From Cyanoderma ruficeps (taxonomy: Eukaryota; Chordata; Aves; Passeriformes; Timaliidae), in assembly GCA_008694505.1 (NCBI GenBank), contig VZDJ01000034.1, positions 6,534,354 through 6,598,353 on the forward strand: 64,000 nt of DNA. The letters are read 5' to 3'. The notes beneath the pieces are model-generated. The model saw nothing but the letters and a program-made list of their open reading frames with translations, made no database searches and had not been told where the DNA came from. Each line of letters opens with the position of its first letter. Position 1 is the first letter of the stretch. Position numbers and translations under genes: made by a program. Shown piece by piece: positions 1 through 11,860 of the stretch.

Positions 1-214
1 ATTCTTGCAATCATCTTCCTGACCCTGCAGTGTTTCTTAATGAGAAATTTACTATCCCTTCCTCCCCACATGAGCAAATGGAAGGTGGACAATATTTGGT
101 ATCAATATTACAAAAATGTTTTGCAGATCAACACAACAGCCTGACAAAAGAGCTCTAGAACTGTTAGATGTGAAAGTGGTTCCTGCCTATCAAGGAAAGG
201 AATGCCTGTCTTAC

Positions 215-396
215 TCTCCCACAAAAAATGAATGAAGAGACCTTCAAGCTGTGGCAGACAGAATGGCAACATCTCATCTGCATTGGAGTTTTCTTCAATC
301 AATGACATCTGTTTTATCCAGTCATAGTACGTCACAGGTTTGATGTGATCCTGAGGCAGCAGGAGATGATACTTTGTCAGATCTATGCGATAAAAT
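215..396 (-). CDS. Likely coding exon following the 2.6 kb exon
   Basis: The frame starts after TTTGGAACTAG and completes the codon left open by the 2448-2628 exon (TT|A). It reads FYRIDLTKYHLLLPQDHIKP, then VTYYDWIKQ, with Tyr and Leu patterning of a real domain. The donor is GGGAGA|GTAAGA at 214-213; an alternative, GAAG|GTCTCT, 27 nt earlier, keeps the same phase. Remaining exons would lie outside the window to the left. Confidence rests on the phase match and the composition, not on homology. Confidence 0.5.
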
Positions 397-984
397 CTAG
401 TTCCAAAGAAGCACACTAAATTTCTTTAGAAAACAGTTCCAATGAATTTAGGTGAAATATGGAATATAAGCAAAAACTCAGCCTGATACAGTGTGGCCTG
501 GAGGAATTCTGTCTGCTTGATTGGGGATTGAAAAGGTGAGCAGTCTGTGTGCCTCTCAGCAGACTATTGCCCTCCCTCCACCATCAGGGTGGACAGATTA
601 GTCAGACCATACTTTGACCCCCAGCCAACCGTGATTCCCAGCCCCACATAACAATTTATAAAGTGTTGCAAGGGCACTGTGTGACACTGCCAACATCACG
701 CAGTGACATGGCCATGTCCTCTCTATTGGACACCAGACCTCCACTCCTCTCTTCCCCTATTGACAATTTCCTCACATCTGATAGCAACGCATTGAGCAAA
801 ACTGGCAAGCCACCCTCAGGACCAGCAGAGTCAATCCCATGCCAATGCCATTGGGATTTACTGCTCTCCTAAGATGTTAGTGCTACTATTTTAGATGCCA
901 GCACTAGATCCTTTTAATATCTCTTCCAATCATGGTCTCTGAGGACACTGGTGAGAGAGAATGGCCATATAGCCTGGACAGAGG

Positions 985-1140
985 GATTCGCATTAGGAAC
1001 CCAAAGATCCAGCTCTGCTCTGTCACTGGGACTCTGCCATAATGACTTCATCCACCAGTGCCTCAGTTTCCCCATGTGTAAAATGAGGATAATGATAATG
1101 ACCTACCTCAAAGAGTGTGGTTTGGAGATGGGTTAGCGAC
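985..1140 (+). mobile_element. MIR-like ancient SINE fragment
   Basis: It carries the MIR core and tail in order: CCAGCTCTGCTCTGTCACTG, GCCTCAGTTTCCCCATGTG, TAAAATGAGGATAATGATAA, TGACCTACCTCAAAGAGTGT. The match to the MIR consensus is clear over about 130 bases, but many substitutions show great age. Confidence 0.75.
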
Positions 1141-1379
1141 CAGCACTACAGAAACACCCCCCATCAATAAACAACCCAGCCTGGCAATGAAGGCATCGAG
1201 GGCACTGCATCCTCTCCTCACTGATCCTGCTCAGGAAAAAACTGTTTGCCAGAGCTCTCCTGCCTGCGACTGCGCAAATGACCAGCCAGCTCCATCCTCA
1301 TCGAACCATCCTGTGTCTATTTGATAAAGACGAATATTGCTTTTTAAATAAATACAAAAACTCCGTTTCCTCCTTGGTG

Positions 1380-2040
1380 AGTTCATTTTGAGTCATTTTA
1401 TCTCTCTCCTCCCTCTATATTTTTCCCCAAATAATGTGATTAAGTGAGTCAGCGTTCTGCTTTCCCTGACAGCCTCTGGATTTAATTCAGTTTGAGGACT
1501 GTGACCTTTGACTCCTTTTTACTATACTAACCCAGCTAAGAGAACACTTAGCGATTTCTCCGCTTCCTACTGGGAGAGTATCTGGTGAAGGGTGAGGAGG
1601 GGGAGCAAGGGTGGAGGGGGGAGGAAGAGAAACAAACTTTCACATAAAATTATGGTATATGGATAATTGAGAAGTTTAAAAACATGAATCTAATTGTGCT
1701 GTCCCTTGAGAAGCAGATATTGAGCCATCCTATAAAAGGCTTGGAGTATCCCAATGGTGATTTATTGCTAAATCCTAGTATTTTTCAATACATTATAGTT
1801 TTTAAATTGTGTTTAAATTGAGTGTAGAAGAGCAGAGGCCATTAGGAGATGCAGAAATGATGATTATATTTAAATATTCATGCACGCAGTACCTTATTAT
1901 TGAATCTGAACACTAACAAAATCAATATTAAGTGCGGTTTGACATGAATTTATTTATGAATTTCGACTTTCTAAGTACTGTATTTTTTCACTCAAAAATT
2001 GTGAGTATAATGTAGTAATGATATCAAAACAGAGTGTCAG
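1380..2040. promoter_or_regulatory. Possible conserved non-coding element
   Basis: The block is AT-rich, repeat-free and dense in homeodomain-like (TAATTG, ATTTAAAT) and other motifs, including TGACCTTTGACT at 1502-1513, a DR1-type nuclear receptor site (HNF4/COUP-TF class). It has the look of deeply conserved enhancers common around developmental genes such as CASZ1, which lies on this side in mammals. Conservation itself cannot be seen from one sequence. Confidence 0.3.
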
Positions 2041-2208
2041 AGAGCATTAGCTGAGGAGGTTATAAACCTCCATATTACAGGGCCCTATATTGCCCTCAAA
2101 AGTGCTTAGTGCACAAAACCAAAATGTTGTGGGGTTGGTTTTTTGTTGTTGTTGTTGGTGGTGGTTTTTGTTTTTTTGGTTTTTGCCTTTTTTTTTTTAA
2201 ACGTGTAA

Positions 2209-2210
<2 letters not shown>

Positions 2211-2252
<42 letters not shown>
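2211..2252 (+). repeat. AC dinucleotide microsatellite, 21 units
   Basis: An uninterrupted run of AC, preceded by a T/G-rich tract (about 2130-2200). It produces spurious His-Thr and Val-Cys frames on the two strands. It lies near the end of the likely exon at 2448-2628, on its intron side. Confidence 0.98.
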
Positions 2253-2254
<2 letters not shown>

Positions 2255-2447
2255 GCTCAGAAATAGGAAGGAAATTCTCAGTCGGAAATTGCACTGCAGT
2301 GGCTTTGATTGCTCTCTGAAGCTGCTTCAGGGACCAGGCAACCCGGGATTTGAAGACTGACGAATGTGAATGGAGTGCTCTGGGCATGTGGTTTGTGGGG
2401 GTACTTCAGCACTTTGAGGGGAAGCTGGCAAAAAGAGAACAGCTCAC

Positions 2448-2628
2448 AAGCGCAGGGTGTAGCGAGGGTCCCAGCCAAATCCATCAGTCTTCACCAAGAA
2501 CCCACCAAGAACTCCTGTCTCGCAGAGCAGTGTTGGGTCAATCACACTGGGATCCCAGAAGGCAACACCAGTCAGTATTGTCATTAAAAGAGTCCGGTTA
2601 TAAGTTGTGCTCAGATTGGCTAGTAGGT
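2448..2628 (-). CDS. Likely coding exon of the CIROZ-like locus
   Basis: A 181-nt segment lies between a strong acceptor (CTTTCTCTACCAG) and a strong donor (CTGCGCTT|GTGAGC). Its translation is convincingly protein-like: LSTTYNRTLLMTILTGVAFW, DPSVIDPTLLCE, TGVLGGFLVKTDGFGWDPRY. It enters in phase 1 and leaves in phase 2, and the next open segment at 215-396 accepts exactly that phase. Two frames on the opposite strand overlap it but lack such splice borders. The protein family is not recognised. Position and strand match mammalian CIROZ (C1orf127), which is described as carrying ZP-N domains. Confidence 0.55.
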
Positions 2629-3399
2629 CTGGTAGAGAAAGATGCTTCACTAATGCGTGCCAGCAAAGAGAATGGAAACAGTTTGGGAGTCCCTTTTCAT
2701 AAGCAACATGGCAGGTACCTTCAGCAGTTTTCTCAAAATGGTGCAAATATAAGAAAACTGGGTAGAAATCACCCCCTTAGTTCTCTCAAAAAAGTATGCT
2801 TCTATAGTTTTCATGGTTCCTTTCTAAGGTGTCTCTCAAGCAGGGCACTTAGTAATCAGGTTGGAACCTCCCCAAGAAAGAGATAGACAGCTTTTGAAGG
2901 CTTGGCACTTGATGCCACTCATTTAATGATGCCCATGATCATATAATGGCAGCACTGCAGCAATCCCTCTGCTTCACAGACCCCTTGTCCTTTCAATTTC
3001 CACATTGCTACTCCATTACTGTTGCCTCTGGACATTTGGTAGGTTTTTTGATGGAGCTATCACTCCTTCCTGCTTAAATGAACAGAGATTTCAGCAGTGG
3101 AAGACAGAAGTCTTGTTGGTAGTGGGGAGGGGAACAGGAATAATTCAGACTAAAACCTTGACATAAGGAGACACAAAGGGGGGGCTTATGCAGATCTATA
3201 CAGTTTAAGTGATGTATATTAAAAGCTATTGCCCTTCCTCCCCTAATAATTAATTTTTAAATGTGAGAAGAATTTGGAAGATTTATTTAGTATTGGCAGG
3301 AATCTGGACTGAGTCCTCCACATGCTGTATTGTGCATCCACCTTTGAGTCCAGCCTTGATTCAAAATACTACAGAGCCCACAGGAGACCCTCACCTCAC

Positions 3400-3486
3400 T
3401 TCCTTTCTTTATTATAAAACACTCCTCTCCTGGCATCACACCCAATACAAAGAAAGGGATATCCTTTCTGCTTGGGAGCCATATGT
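3400..3486 (-). CDS. Possible exon of the CIROZ-like locus
   Basis: This 87-nt segment after TGATACTTACAG reads IWLPSRKDIPFFVLGVMPGE, then ECFIIKKG. Two overlapping donors exist: GGAA|GTGAGG, which gives the phase needed by the 2.6 kb exon, and GTGAG|GTGAGG five bases later, which does not. Its composition is protein-like. It remains a candidate until matched to a homologue or a transcript. Confidence 0.25.
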
Positions 3487-4309
3487 CTGTAAGTATCATA
3501 CCACTTAAAGCAGGACAAAACAATTTTGGCAGCTCTCAGTCCAGCCCATTGTCAGAAGCCTACTAGAGGCAGCAACAGATACCACAGCAGCAGGATTTCC
3601 TAGTTCTTGCTCTCTGTAGAGACAGATATAGAAACAAAAACAGTCTGATAGAAGAGAAACAATTCAGTTTTGTCTGATTTTTGACTATGACCAGGATTCA
3701 ATATACTTACTGAATCCAATGCAAAGCCATACTGCCTTCAGTAACACCAAGGACCAGATATTCAAAGGGTTAGTACTTAATAGGGCTCAAGCATTTCATT
3801 TGAAGCAGACTGTTGAAGAGCACAGCCCAATGTACTTATAGTTTTCTCAGGTCTCTGTAATATCAGGTATCGGCAAGCAAAACCAGGGATGCCAAGCAAA
3901 CTGTACAGTTTAGGAATGGTTTGCAGTCATAAGGGAAACGTCTTCTGCTAGGAAGTCTTCTTGGTAAACTAGTCAGCAAAGTGAACAGCATTCTGCAAAG
4001 TACAAGCTGAAGGCAATATATCCCTGGAAGTCCTTTCTGGATACAGAATTGCTGCAGAGATTAATCTTTCCTTCCTCCTTATTCTCAGGCTTGCCTCTCT
4101 CTTCTGTGTTCATGCTAGCATTTCCCAGTACAGCCTGCCAGGCTCTTAATGGATTGGCAACATTCTTCAGGGACTGGAATTGACACAGAAACACATGTAA
4201 CGTATCCCCTCTTGGAAGGGGTTTGATCATAGAGCACTGACATCATGGCAGATCACACTGCCTACACAGAGGCCGCACACGACAGGGCAAGCAGCAGCAA
4301 AAACATCAC

Positions 4310-4396
4310 TCATTAAAATTAATTCCTTTCTCATTTTCATCTTAAAGGAAATGCTCAGATTTACTGGTCTCAGCTGAATCTCTGATGGATAGAGGT
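4310..4396 (-). CDS. Possible exon of the CIROZ-like locus
   Basis: This 87-nt segment follows a CTGTTAATGCAG acceptor and reads LYPSEIQLRPVNLSISFKMK, an alternating hydrophobic pattern that suggests beta strands. The donor is weak (ATGA|GTGATG). It is phase 1 in and phase 1 out, which is compatible with its proposed neighbours. Support is low because the segment is short and one splice site is poor. Confidence 0.2.
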
Positions 4397-4836
4397 CTGC
4401 ATTAACAGAGCCCAGCATATCCCATTTGACTTGGTTTATGCTCTGCAGAATGTATTAATTCAGTGACTTTTCCAGGAGTAAGAACCAAAGAAAGACCCCA
4501 AGACTAGGGGACAGCATTGGAAAAGATTTTGTGGGTCACTCTGAAGTCCCTGTTACTGGATACATCCGCATTGTATCCACATCTCTTTGTTAAACCCAAA
4601 ATGAAGCTGTAGGATTCCAGGAATCACTCATCCCAATGAAAGCTTACCATCTGAAAGTCCTGAGACATTCCAATTTGACAAGGAACCAAAACACCAAGAG
4701 CATCTGGGGGTCAGAAGAGGAAGCCTTGATCAAAATCATGGAATCACAGCACTGAAAACAATAAAAACACATGGAAAAGAAATATTTTCTATCATTTTGC
4801 AATCCTGCAGACTCAAAGGATGCTACATGGAGAAAA

Positions 4837-4862
4837 GGCGGGGCGGGGCGGGGGGGGGAGGT
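4837..4862 (+). repeat. G-rich tract with G-quadruplex potential
   Basis: The tract has four or more G-runs of at least four bases separated by single C (GGGGCGGGGCGGGGGGGGG), then AGGTGGTGG. This meets the usual quadruplex pattern. No gene start is nearby. Confidence 0.7.
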
Positions 4863-5809
4863 GGTGGAAGAATTTTGTAAGTATAATGTACAGAAAAAGT
4901 GATGCGCCCAAGGTATATAAACTTTGTAACAGTTTGGAATCACAATTGGATAGTGTGTCTGCCAACTGCCTTAATCACAAGCTCTTAGTTCTGAACTCAA
5001 AGTGTATCCTTGGTAAGAGATGCAGTATACAGGGCACTTGAGAACGTTCAACACCCAACCTTAGTCTAAGCTTTTGGTAAAAACAGAAAAGTCTTCACCA
5101 CACTATGACCTGTATCAGTGCTACTTCCTGTGGTTATAGACAGGACAGTCTAGGTACCTTGGGAGAAAACATCAGGCTGAAGTGTCACTGGTCTGATCCA
5201 GGTAGAGCAATTCCACATTTCTCAGGAGATCTCTTTCTCAGAAACGCTAAACACCGTCTTGGAAACTCTGCACACAAGAGATGTCTAATGCTGGCATTAT
5301 TTCTAACACTAACAACTCGTTAAGTTTTTCCACTATGCATCTGTATCAATATTTTAACACAACTGTTACAAGGAAAATTGCTTTTTTTGGGTGTGTATGA
5401 CTGTGTCTCTTCCCTCTCCTCCTCTCTCATTAAATGGGCATGACAGATTTTAGCCTACTCCATAACTAAGTGAATATCTCAGAAATCTTAAATCCCTAAA
5501 GCATGATGATGGGTTCTGAAAGCTCTCCAGTGGTGTGGAGTATGAACAAACTCAATGGGCTTCAAGTGTTCCTTCCCTTTATTATAACTGCAAGCAGGCT
5601 GCTGTTAGAGTGCAAAACAATGGGATCAACACTAATCTCAGTAGGAGATAAAGAACCCAATGCACAACTTACAAGTGTGAGATTCAGCATTACAACCACC
5701 ACAGGACTAGTTTCTCAGGTAAGGCTGCCTACATCAATGTAGCACCACCACCAAGTTGGTTCTGATAATCTAACAGCTGCCTGAAATTGGTTTTAGAGGC
5801 AAATATGGA

Positions 5810-5827
5810 GGGGGGGGGGGGGGGGGN
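5810..5827 (+). repeat. Poly(G) run with a one-base N
   Basis: About 17 G followed by an N at 5827. The N marks an uncertain homopolymer length. Confidence 0.9.
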
Positions 5828-6079
5828 CTAAAATTAAAATCAGACATCAGGATATGGATTGCACAATCTATAGATGGGAAAGGAGTAAAAAGATCTCATT
5901 CAGACCAGTTCCCACAATGAGCATACCAGCCATTTATGGGTATTTGGAAATATGAGTAAAATGCATTAACGAAAGGTAATTACTTCAGAAGATCAGCATA
6001 GACAAAATGGTCCATAGTGGGGGCAACAAGCGGAGTAATCTCAGAACCAAGAGGGGAAAATTATCAGGAAACTGATAAA

Positions 6080-6195
6080 AAAAGAGCAACAACAACAACA
6101 AAAAGCAACCAACCAACCAATCAACCAAAACAAACCAACCAAACAACCTGAAACACAGCAAAAACCCCCAAAACAAAACAAACAAAAAACCCCAA
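6080..6195 (+). repeat. CAA/CCAA low-complexity tract
   Basis: Repeats of AACAAC, AACCAACC and AAAACAAAC dominate. The reverse strand reads as Leu/Phe/Cys-rich frames, which are artefacts. Confidence 0.8.
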
Positions 6196-6571
6196 CCACC
6201 CCAAAAGAAGAAACTGGATGTCTTTTACATGGAATATTCACCAGCATTTTTTAAAGATGGGTGATGGAGAATATGCTATCACCAAGGAAAAAAATCCAAA
6301 CCCTCTTTTCCAGTAAATCGATGTATTTTGCTCTAATTTTATTAGGAATATAAAAGCAGCCTTTAGAAAACTGCTTATAGAGCAGAAAGAAAAAAAGAAG
6401 AGATAGGGAAGGCTAGCAGTGGAAACATTAGTCTGTCTGTATTAGGAATCCCATACTCACATTTTATTGTTACTGTCAGGATGCAAAAGGCAGCGCTTAA
6501 AACAAAATAATACATAATGTATTACAGGGGCATAAACATCAGCAGTCATTTTTGTTTTAAAAAGAAAATGC

Positions 6572-6590
6572 AAAAAAAAAAAAAAAAAAA
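6572..6590 (+). repeat. Poly(A) run
   Basis: A run of 19 A preceded by AAATGC. There is no recognisable retrocopy or SINE body upstream. Confidence 0.9.
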
Positions 6591-9042
6591 GAAAAAGCTT
6601 GCAAGTGGGAGATCCAAGGTGCAGCATTTATATCTGTGTCCACTGACATAACCAAAAAGGTATTAGAGCAGCTGATGGAACAGAGTACCACAAAGGGCTC
6701 CTCAGCAATTTACCACTGTTCTCATTACAAGGTGGCTGTGGAAGCTCTTTCAAAGAAACCATGGGGTCAATTTTTAGTTTGGGTGGGAATTTACTCCAAC
6801 TGTAAAGATTAGATGATATTTAGGAAAATAACTCCATACTTCTGAATGAGTAGTAAAGAAAATGGATTTTGTACATTTGTGCACGTTTTAGGAGAGAGTG
6901 AGGAAGGATGCAGAAATAAGAGTAATTTATGCTTTCTAGCCAGGCCTTCTCAATCAATACTTTTTTAGAGTGCTTGCTTTATCTCTGTTCACTTCTGCTT
7001 ATTTAGAGTTTGTTCTCTTGATCTCTGCACAGCAGACCTAAACCTTGGAGACTAATTCCAGCATCTTTTGTCATGGCCATAGTATAAATAAACAAGCTTT
7101 ATAATACCTACCTGTCACAGGAATAAGCAATGCATGTGCCATCTCTCTTGTTTGATGGGACTACTGGGGGTAGGGAGGGTCTCTACTAGCATGGTTTTAT
7201 CTCAGAGCCATGTTCCAGCAGAGACTGTCCCATATTCCATGGGCTGCTTCCAAACCTCACATTAGCTACACTCTATTTCTGCTCTGCTTTCCATCCCTGA
7301 AGCTTCATAGGCAGAACTCAGTCTTGCCCCTGCTTGGGCTCCTACACCATGCAAACTGCACAGCTGGCCCCATCTGCCTTGTTCAGATTCTGATTACAAC
7401 ACTACCTGCTCAGCAGAAGGAGGGGACTCCTTTACTCTTAAGAAGTTTCTACAGCCACGCCTGCTTTTGAGAGCAGTCCTAAACTCAGGAATGCAAAGAA
7501 CACAATGTGAGTAATAGTGGAAAGTCTAGATGAGCTGCAATTAAGCAGCACTGTAAGGGGGATGCTTGGGGGAATGAAGAGGATTTTAAATACAGAAAAT
7601 ATCTCCTTTAAATATTTCAGCTGACAGCTGGATCTAACACCCTCCCAGAACAGCTGGATCCTCTTCTGTCAAAAAAACTCAGCTCTTGCATCTCACTCCC
7701 TATGATTCTCTGAAGGCCTCAGGGGGTACTTGATCCCCCTGTTTCCCTATCTGGTTGTACTGCTTTTGTCACAACATATGCACACTAACATGGCACAGCC
7801 ACAGCCTGCTGATGGGATGATGTCAAGAAGATGTGACTGCTGTGGCCTGTGTAGTCATTTGGAGGACAGGGAAAGAGGACGGGAGGCATAAATTGGCAGA
7901 AGGCTGGGAGGAGGGGGCTAAGAAATGAGATAGACAGAAGATAAAGTACAAGCAAGTTCAGAAATGGAAAAAGATTAGGAAGGAAGAAAAAAAGGGAAAA
8001 GTAAAAATGCAATGATCTAGCTTTTTAACTGTTTGTCACAGTAAACTACAATATAGACATTTTCCAGAGCCTGTCTCATTTACTCTGCAAAAGTGAGGTA
8101 AATCATATTTACTAGGGAGCAAGACCAGATGTGTTTAAAAAAAAGCCAAAATAAAAAACGTGCTCAATTTGCTTATATAAAATAATCTGGAAAACAAGGG
8201 TCTGCTCCGGGAGCCAGGAATTATTGACAACCAAAGTTTAGAAATCCCTTAAGGAGATGATATGCATCAGAAATTGATGAATTAAGGAGTTCTACAGTTC
8301 TGGAGGATTTGCTCTTGAGAACTGGAGAGGAGTTAACATCTGAAGCTGGATTTCATCCCCAGCTATGTCACTTGCTTCATTTCTCAGCATCTGAGATTAG
8401 CTACAATGCTTAATGGCTTCACCAAAATAAATATGGATATTGCTCTTAAAATGAGAACTCTGGAGATGATCAGGATTAGTGGGACTCAGTGATGTGTTTG
8501 TCCTTCATACAAGGACAGGTATTGGGAATTTGCTGATTTTAGGTTGTCTTAGGGGATACTAGTTCCTAAAATGAAAATAATTGTATGCATGCTAGAATCC
8601 TCTGTTTAGGAGAAAACTGTGATAAATCAGAGCAAGGATACACTGATGGAACTAGTTGCTCAACAGGGCTGCTTTATGAGAAGCTACTTCAGGTCAGGCC
8701 TCAAGGGCATAGAGAGCTGTTCAGAAAAGAGCTCCACAGCGTTTAGAGAAAAATATAAAAAATAAAGGAAATCCCACAAAACAAATTAGGAATTGTACAG
8801 CTTGTGAAAATTCTGCACACAGTGCAGAAGACAATCTTCCCCTTCCTCCCCTCATGCCAGCTTGTCTCTGTGATATCTTTTCACTTCATAAATCTCTTCC
8901 TTGATTTGGAAGCAAATCTGGGAAACTGCCCCTTGGGGAAACAGTTCCTGAAAAGCCTGCATGCCAAGCCAGAGGCATCCTCTCTTTGAGGTACAAAGGA
9001 AGTAAAAGCCTCAGACTCATTGCAACTGCACGAGAGGTCTTG

Positions 9043-9057
9043 GCACCATCTAGTGGA
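9043..9057 (-). promoter_or_regulatory. CTCF-like motif
   Basis: GCACCATCTAGTGGA resembles the reverse CTCF core GCCACCATCTAGTGG. Confidence 0.25.
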
Positions 9058-11499
9058 ATCATGCTGGCAATGGAGAGGACAGGTACTACAAGAAAACTTG
9101 GCAAATCTTCTTGGGTGGTAGTGGCAGCTTAGCTAGAACAAGGAGGCAAAGGTAAATGTTTGCCATCTTCACATGCTCTTTGTTCAGGGGACTCTTCCTT
9201 GTAGTAAATAAGCTAGAGGTGATGCTACATCATATAGGGAAAGCCTTATGGATTCTCCCTGGAGGACATCACCTGCTGTTCTTAATGGCAGCTTTGCTAC
9301 TACATGCCAAGGGTGCACACCCTCCCTACTATCCTGCAGTGGGATAGCCAATTATACCTTCCAGAGAGCAGGCTAAAATCAGAAACCCTCTGAGGAATCC
9401 TGAATCCTGAGCTGCAAATGAAGTTGCACCAAAGGAATATAGAAGATGACATAAAGTAATATCAAGGCCATGGGTTGTTTAGAAATGGGTCTGAGAGAGG
9501 GTGTAACTACCACTTCATGAGCAATGGAAAGTAATTAATCAGAGTTGATTACTCATCTACTTCCCTCCTCTCCTGTGCAAGAATAGTAAACAGTTGCCCA
9601 AGTTACACAAAACTATCAACATTTAGAACAAAACAATGCTTCTTGTTATTCAAGTATTCCTGTCGCCACCTCCCTTCCTATCCAGGCTCATCACCTTTCA
9701 TCATTCCTGAACTTGGCCATGACCACCAAACACATGGAACTGCATCGATACCAGGCCCTGGTACTGAACCTCCAAGAACATTATCACCTGGAAAAGGCTG
9801 CTGGCTTGTGATGTTCACAAACCGTGGCATGTGTGCTTTGGAAGACTGCAAGCATCACTCCTGCCTGCAGTCCTCAGAAATCAAGTGAAGGAATCAATGG
9901 ACTATCCAGAAGTAACATTCTCAAATCAACTCAGCTCTTCATCTTTCTAAGAGAAGCAAGCTAAGGACCACACTGAAACCTTAACCACAGGGCCCAGCCA
10001 CTCTGTGGACACTAAAGATGTGAGGGCAGTTTCCCAAAAAGCAGGTATTAGCCTTGGCATCCTTGGCCAATATTTAGTTCCTCTTTGCTGTTGCAAAGCA
10101 GCCTTTCCATGCAGCTAAGAGACAGATCCACAGGGAAATGCAGGCACCTAGTTCCAATTTCACTGGAAGTACAACTTCTCTGTACCTCCTAGCCTAGACT
10201 GCAGTACTTGAGGATACCTGGAAGGCATATGGATGTGGGGGAATTTAAACCCCACTTCTACCCTGTCTTGAAATTCGTGTTATTGTTCATTCCATATAAA
10301 GCAGTTCTGAAAAGCTCCCAAGCCAAAACTCCCCTCTTGCTCAACAGGGGAGCAATTTACATCCCCTTTGCCAGGGTGCAAATGATACCCTGTGGTGCAA
10401 GGAAGCAATAGGATCCAGACCCTGTGACAGTTAAATGGGAAATCGCTGCCATGGCATGGATCAGACAATGTGGGTACAATTTTGTTACCTGCAACACTCA
10501 GCACTGGAAACATGCGACACAGTACAACAGCATCCACTCTACAGTTTTGACTCCTTTAAAGATACGGACACATGCAGTTTTAAAGTGCTTTAAGCAGCTA
10601 ATTAGGGTGTCTTCCCCTCCTTCATCCCACAAGATGATAATTGCATTATAAAAATGAATATGTAACTAAGCAGAAACCACAGGAACGGTGATGGCAGAAA
10701 AGGAGATGGAACCAGCAGCAGCCGCCTCACTCCACAGTCACAAGTGGAAGCCCTCACATTAGAGAAACTCGTGCTCCAGTGCGGTTTCTGTAGCTGTGGG
10801 GAGGAAAACCTCAAAAAAGCCCCATATCATTTAGAGTCACAAGAGTCAGCAAATGGTTTAGTGCTTAAACAATCAATGTCAGGAAGAGAGAAGATCCGTG
10901 AGAGCGTGTCTGCCTCTTGCTCTTGCTGCATACCTCTCCCCAGAATATCTACAGACATCAGGATAATTTAAAAAGGAATAAAATGATTACAGACTTGGCT
11001 TGGCCTAACTAGGGCTATCACTGTAATTGTGGAAGGAAGTGAGAACATTACCAGCAGGGCCCCAGGGAGAAAAAAGCAAAGTGAGGGGAATGGCGACTGT
11101 ATTTGTGGGACCCTGTGAAACTGAAGAAGTGTCAGAGAGCAGTGCAGTGATGCCTGAGGGTGGAGCAGAGCTAAGGCAGTTATAGCCTCCTGAAACAGCA
11201 AATAGCGCAGGATCCAAGCTTGGAGCACAGCTGCACAGCTAGTCCTGTTCCCGGGGTTCCCTCAGTAGCTAATACCACATATGACCAGGTAACAGGGCAC
11301 ATTCTGTATACATTTAAAAAGAGAGGTATCATTGTAAATAGCTGCAGAGATGATAAATATCTTTATTTTTTCAAGGATGAAAGGGAGGGGGAAGTCTTCT
11401 TAGTGTCAGTTCTTCTCTGTCCCCTATGGAGCACAGGCAGCCTCTATTCTCCCAGTCCATTCTTCCACAATCCAGTGCATTATTATGAACCCTCCAGCA

Positions 11500-11860
11500 C
11501 ACACAGCTAATTAGAGAAAATATCCTTTCTAGCAATTTAAATGATTTTGGCATTTTCAGGAGGGCACATGTAATATTCAAATTACTTCCACTCTGCGCTG
11601 CCTTGTCTTGCCTGGCTCATCTTCCCAGGTGAATTTGTAGTCTCTGAAATGCTCTAATTTCCCACACAAGCCATGTCAAATATAATTTTGGTGCAAAGTT
11701 GGTAATTATACGTAACATCAGTCTGATGTTAAAAACACTGAAAAATTTAGCAAGAACAGACGAATGGAGAGACATAAGTCTGAGACCAAGGAACGAAAGG
11801 CGTGCGGCCCCCTTAGTATTTGCGCTCATTAATTAATAATAGCATGTTTTCAGGAACTGA
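11500..11860. promoter_or_regulatory. Possible conserved non-coding element
   Basis: This repeat-free AT-rich block has many homeodomain cores (CTAATTT, TTAATTAATAAT, AATTAGAG) and a GTAACATCAGTCTGATGTTA inverted motif near 11712-11731. It resembles an enhancer in texture only. Confidence 0.28.

Larger units (their letters stand above)
397..2447. other. Intron-like stretch with an ancient SINE and a CNE-like block
   Basis: This lies between the two best left-hand exon candidates. It contains a MIR-like fragment (about 985-1140), an AT-rich block with little sign of decay (about 1380-2040) and the start of the AC microsatellite (2211-2252). Short open frames here are chance. Confidence 0.5.

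Noticed and set aside
2106..2360. Open frames through the AC repeat on both strands
   Set aside because: They consist of dipeptide repeats from the microsatellite.
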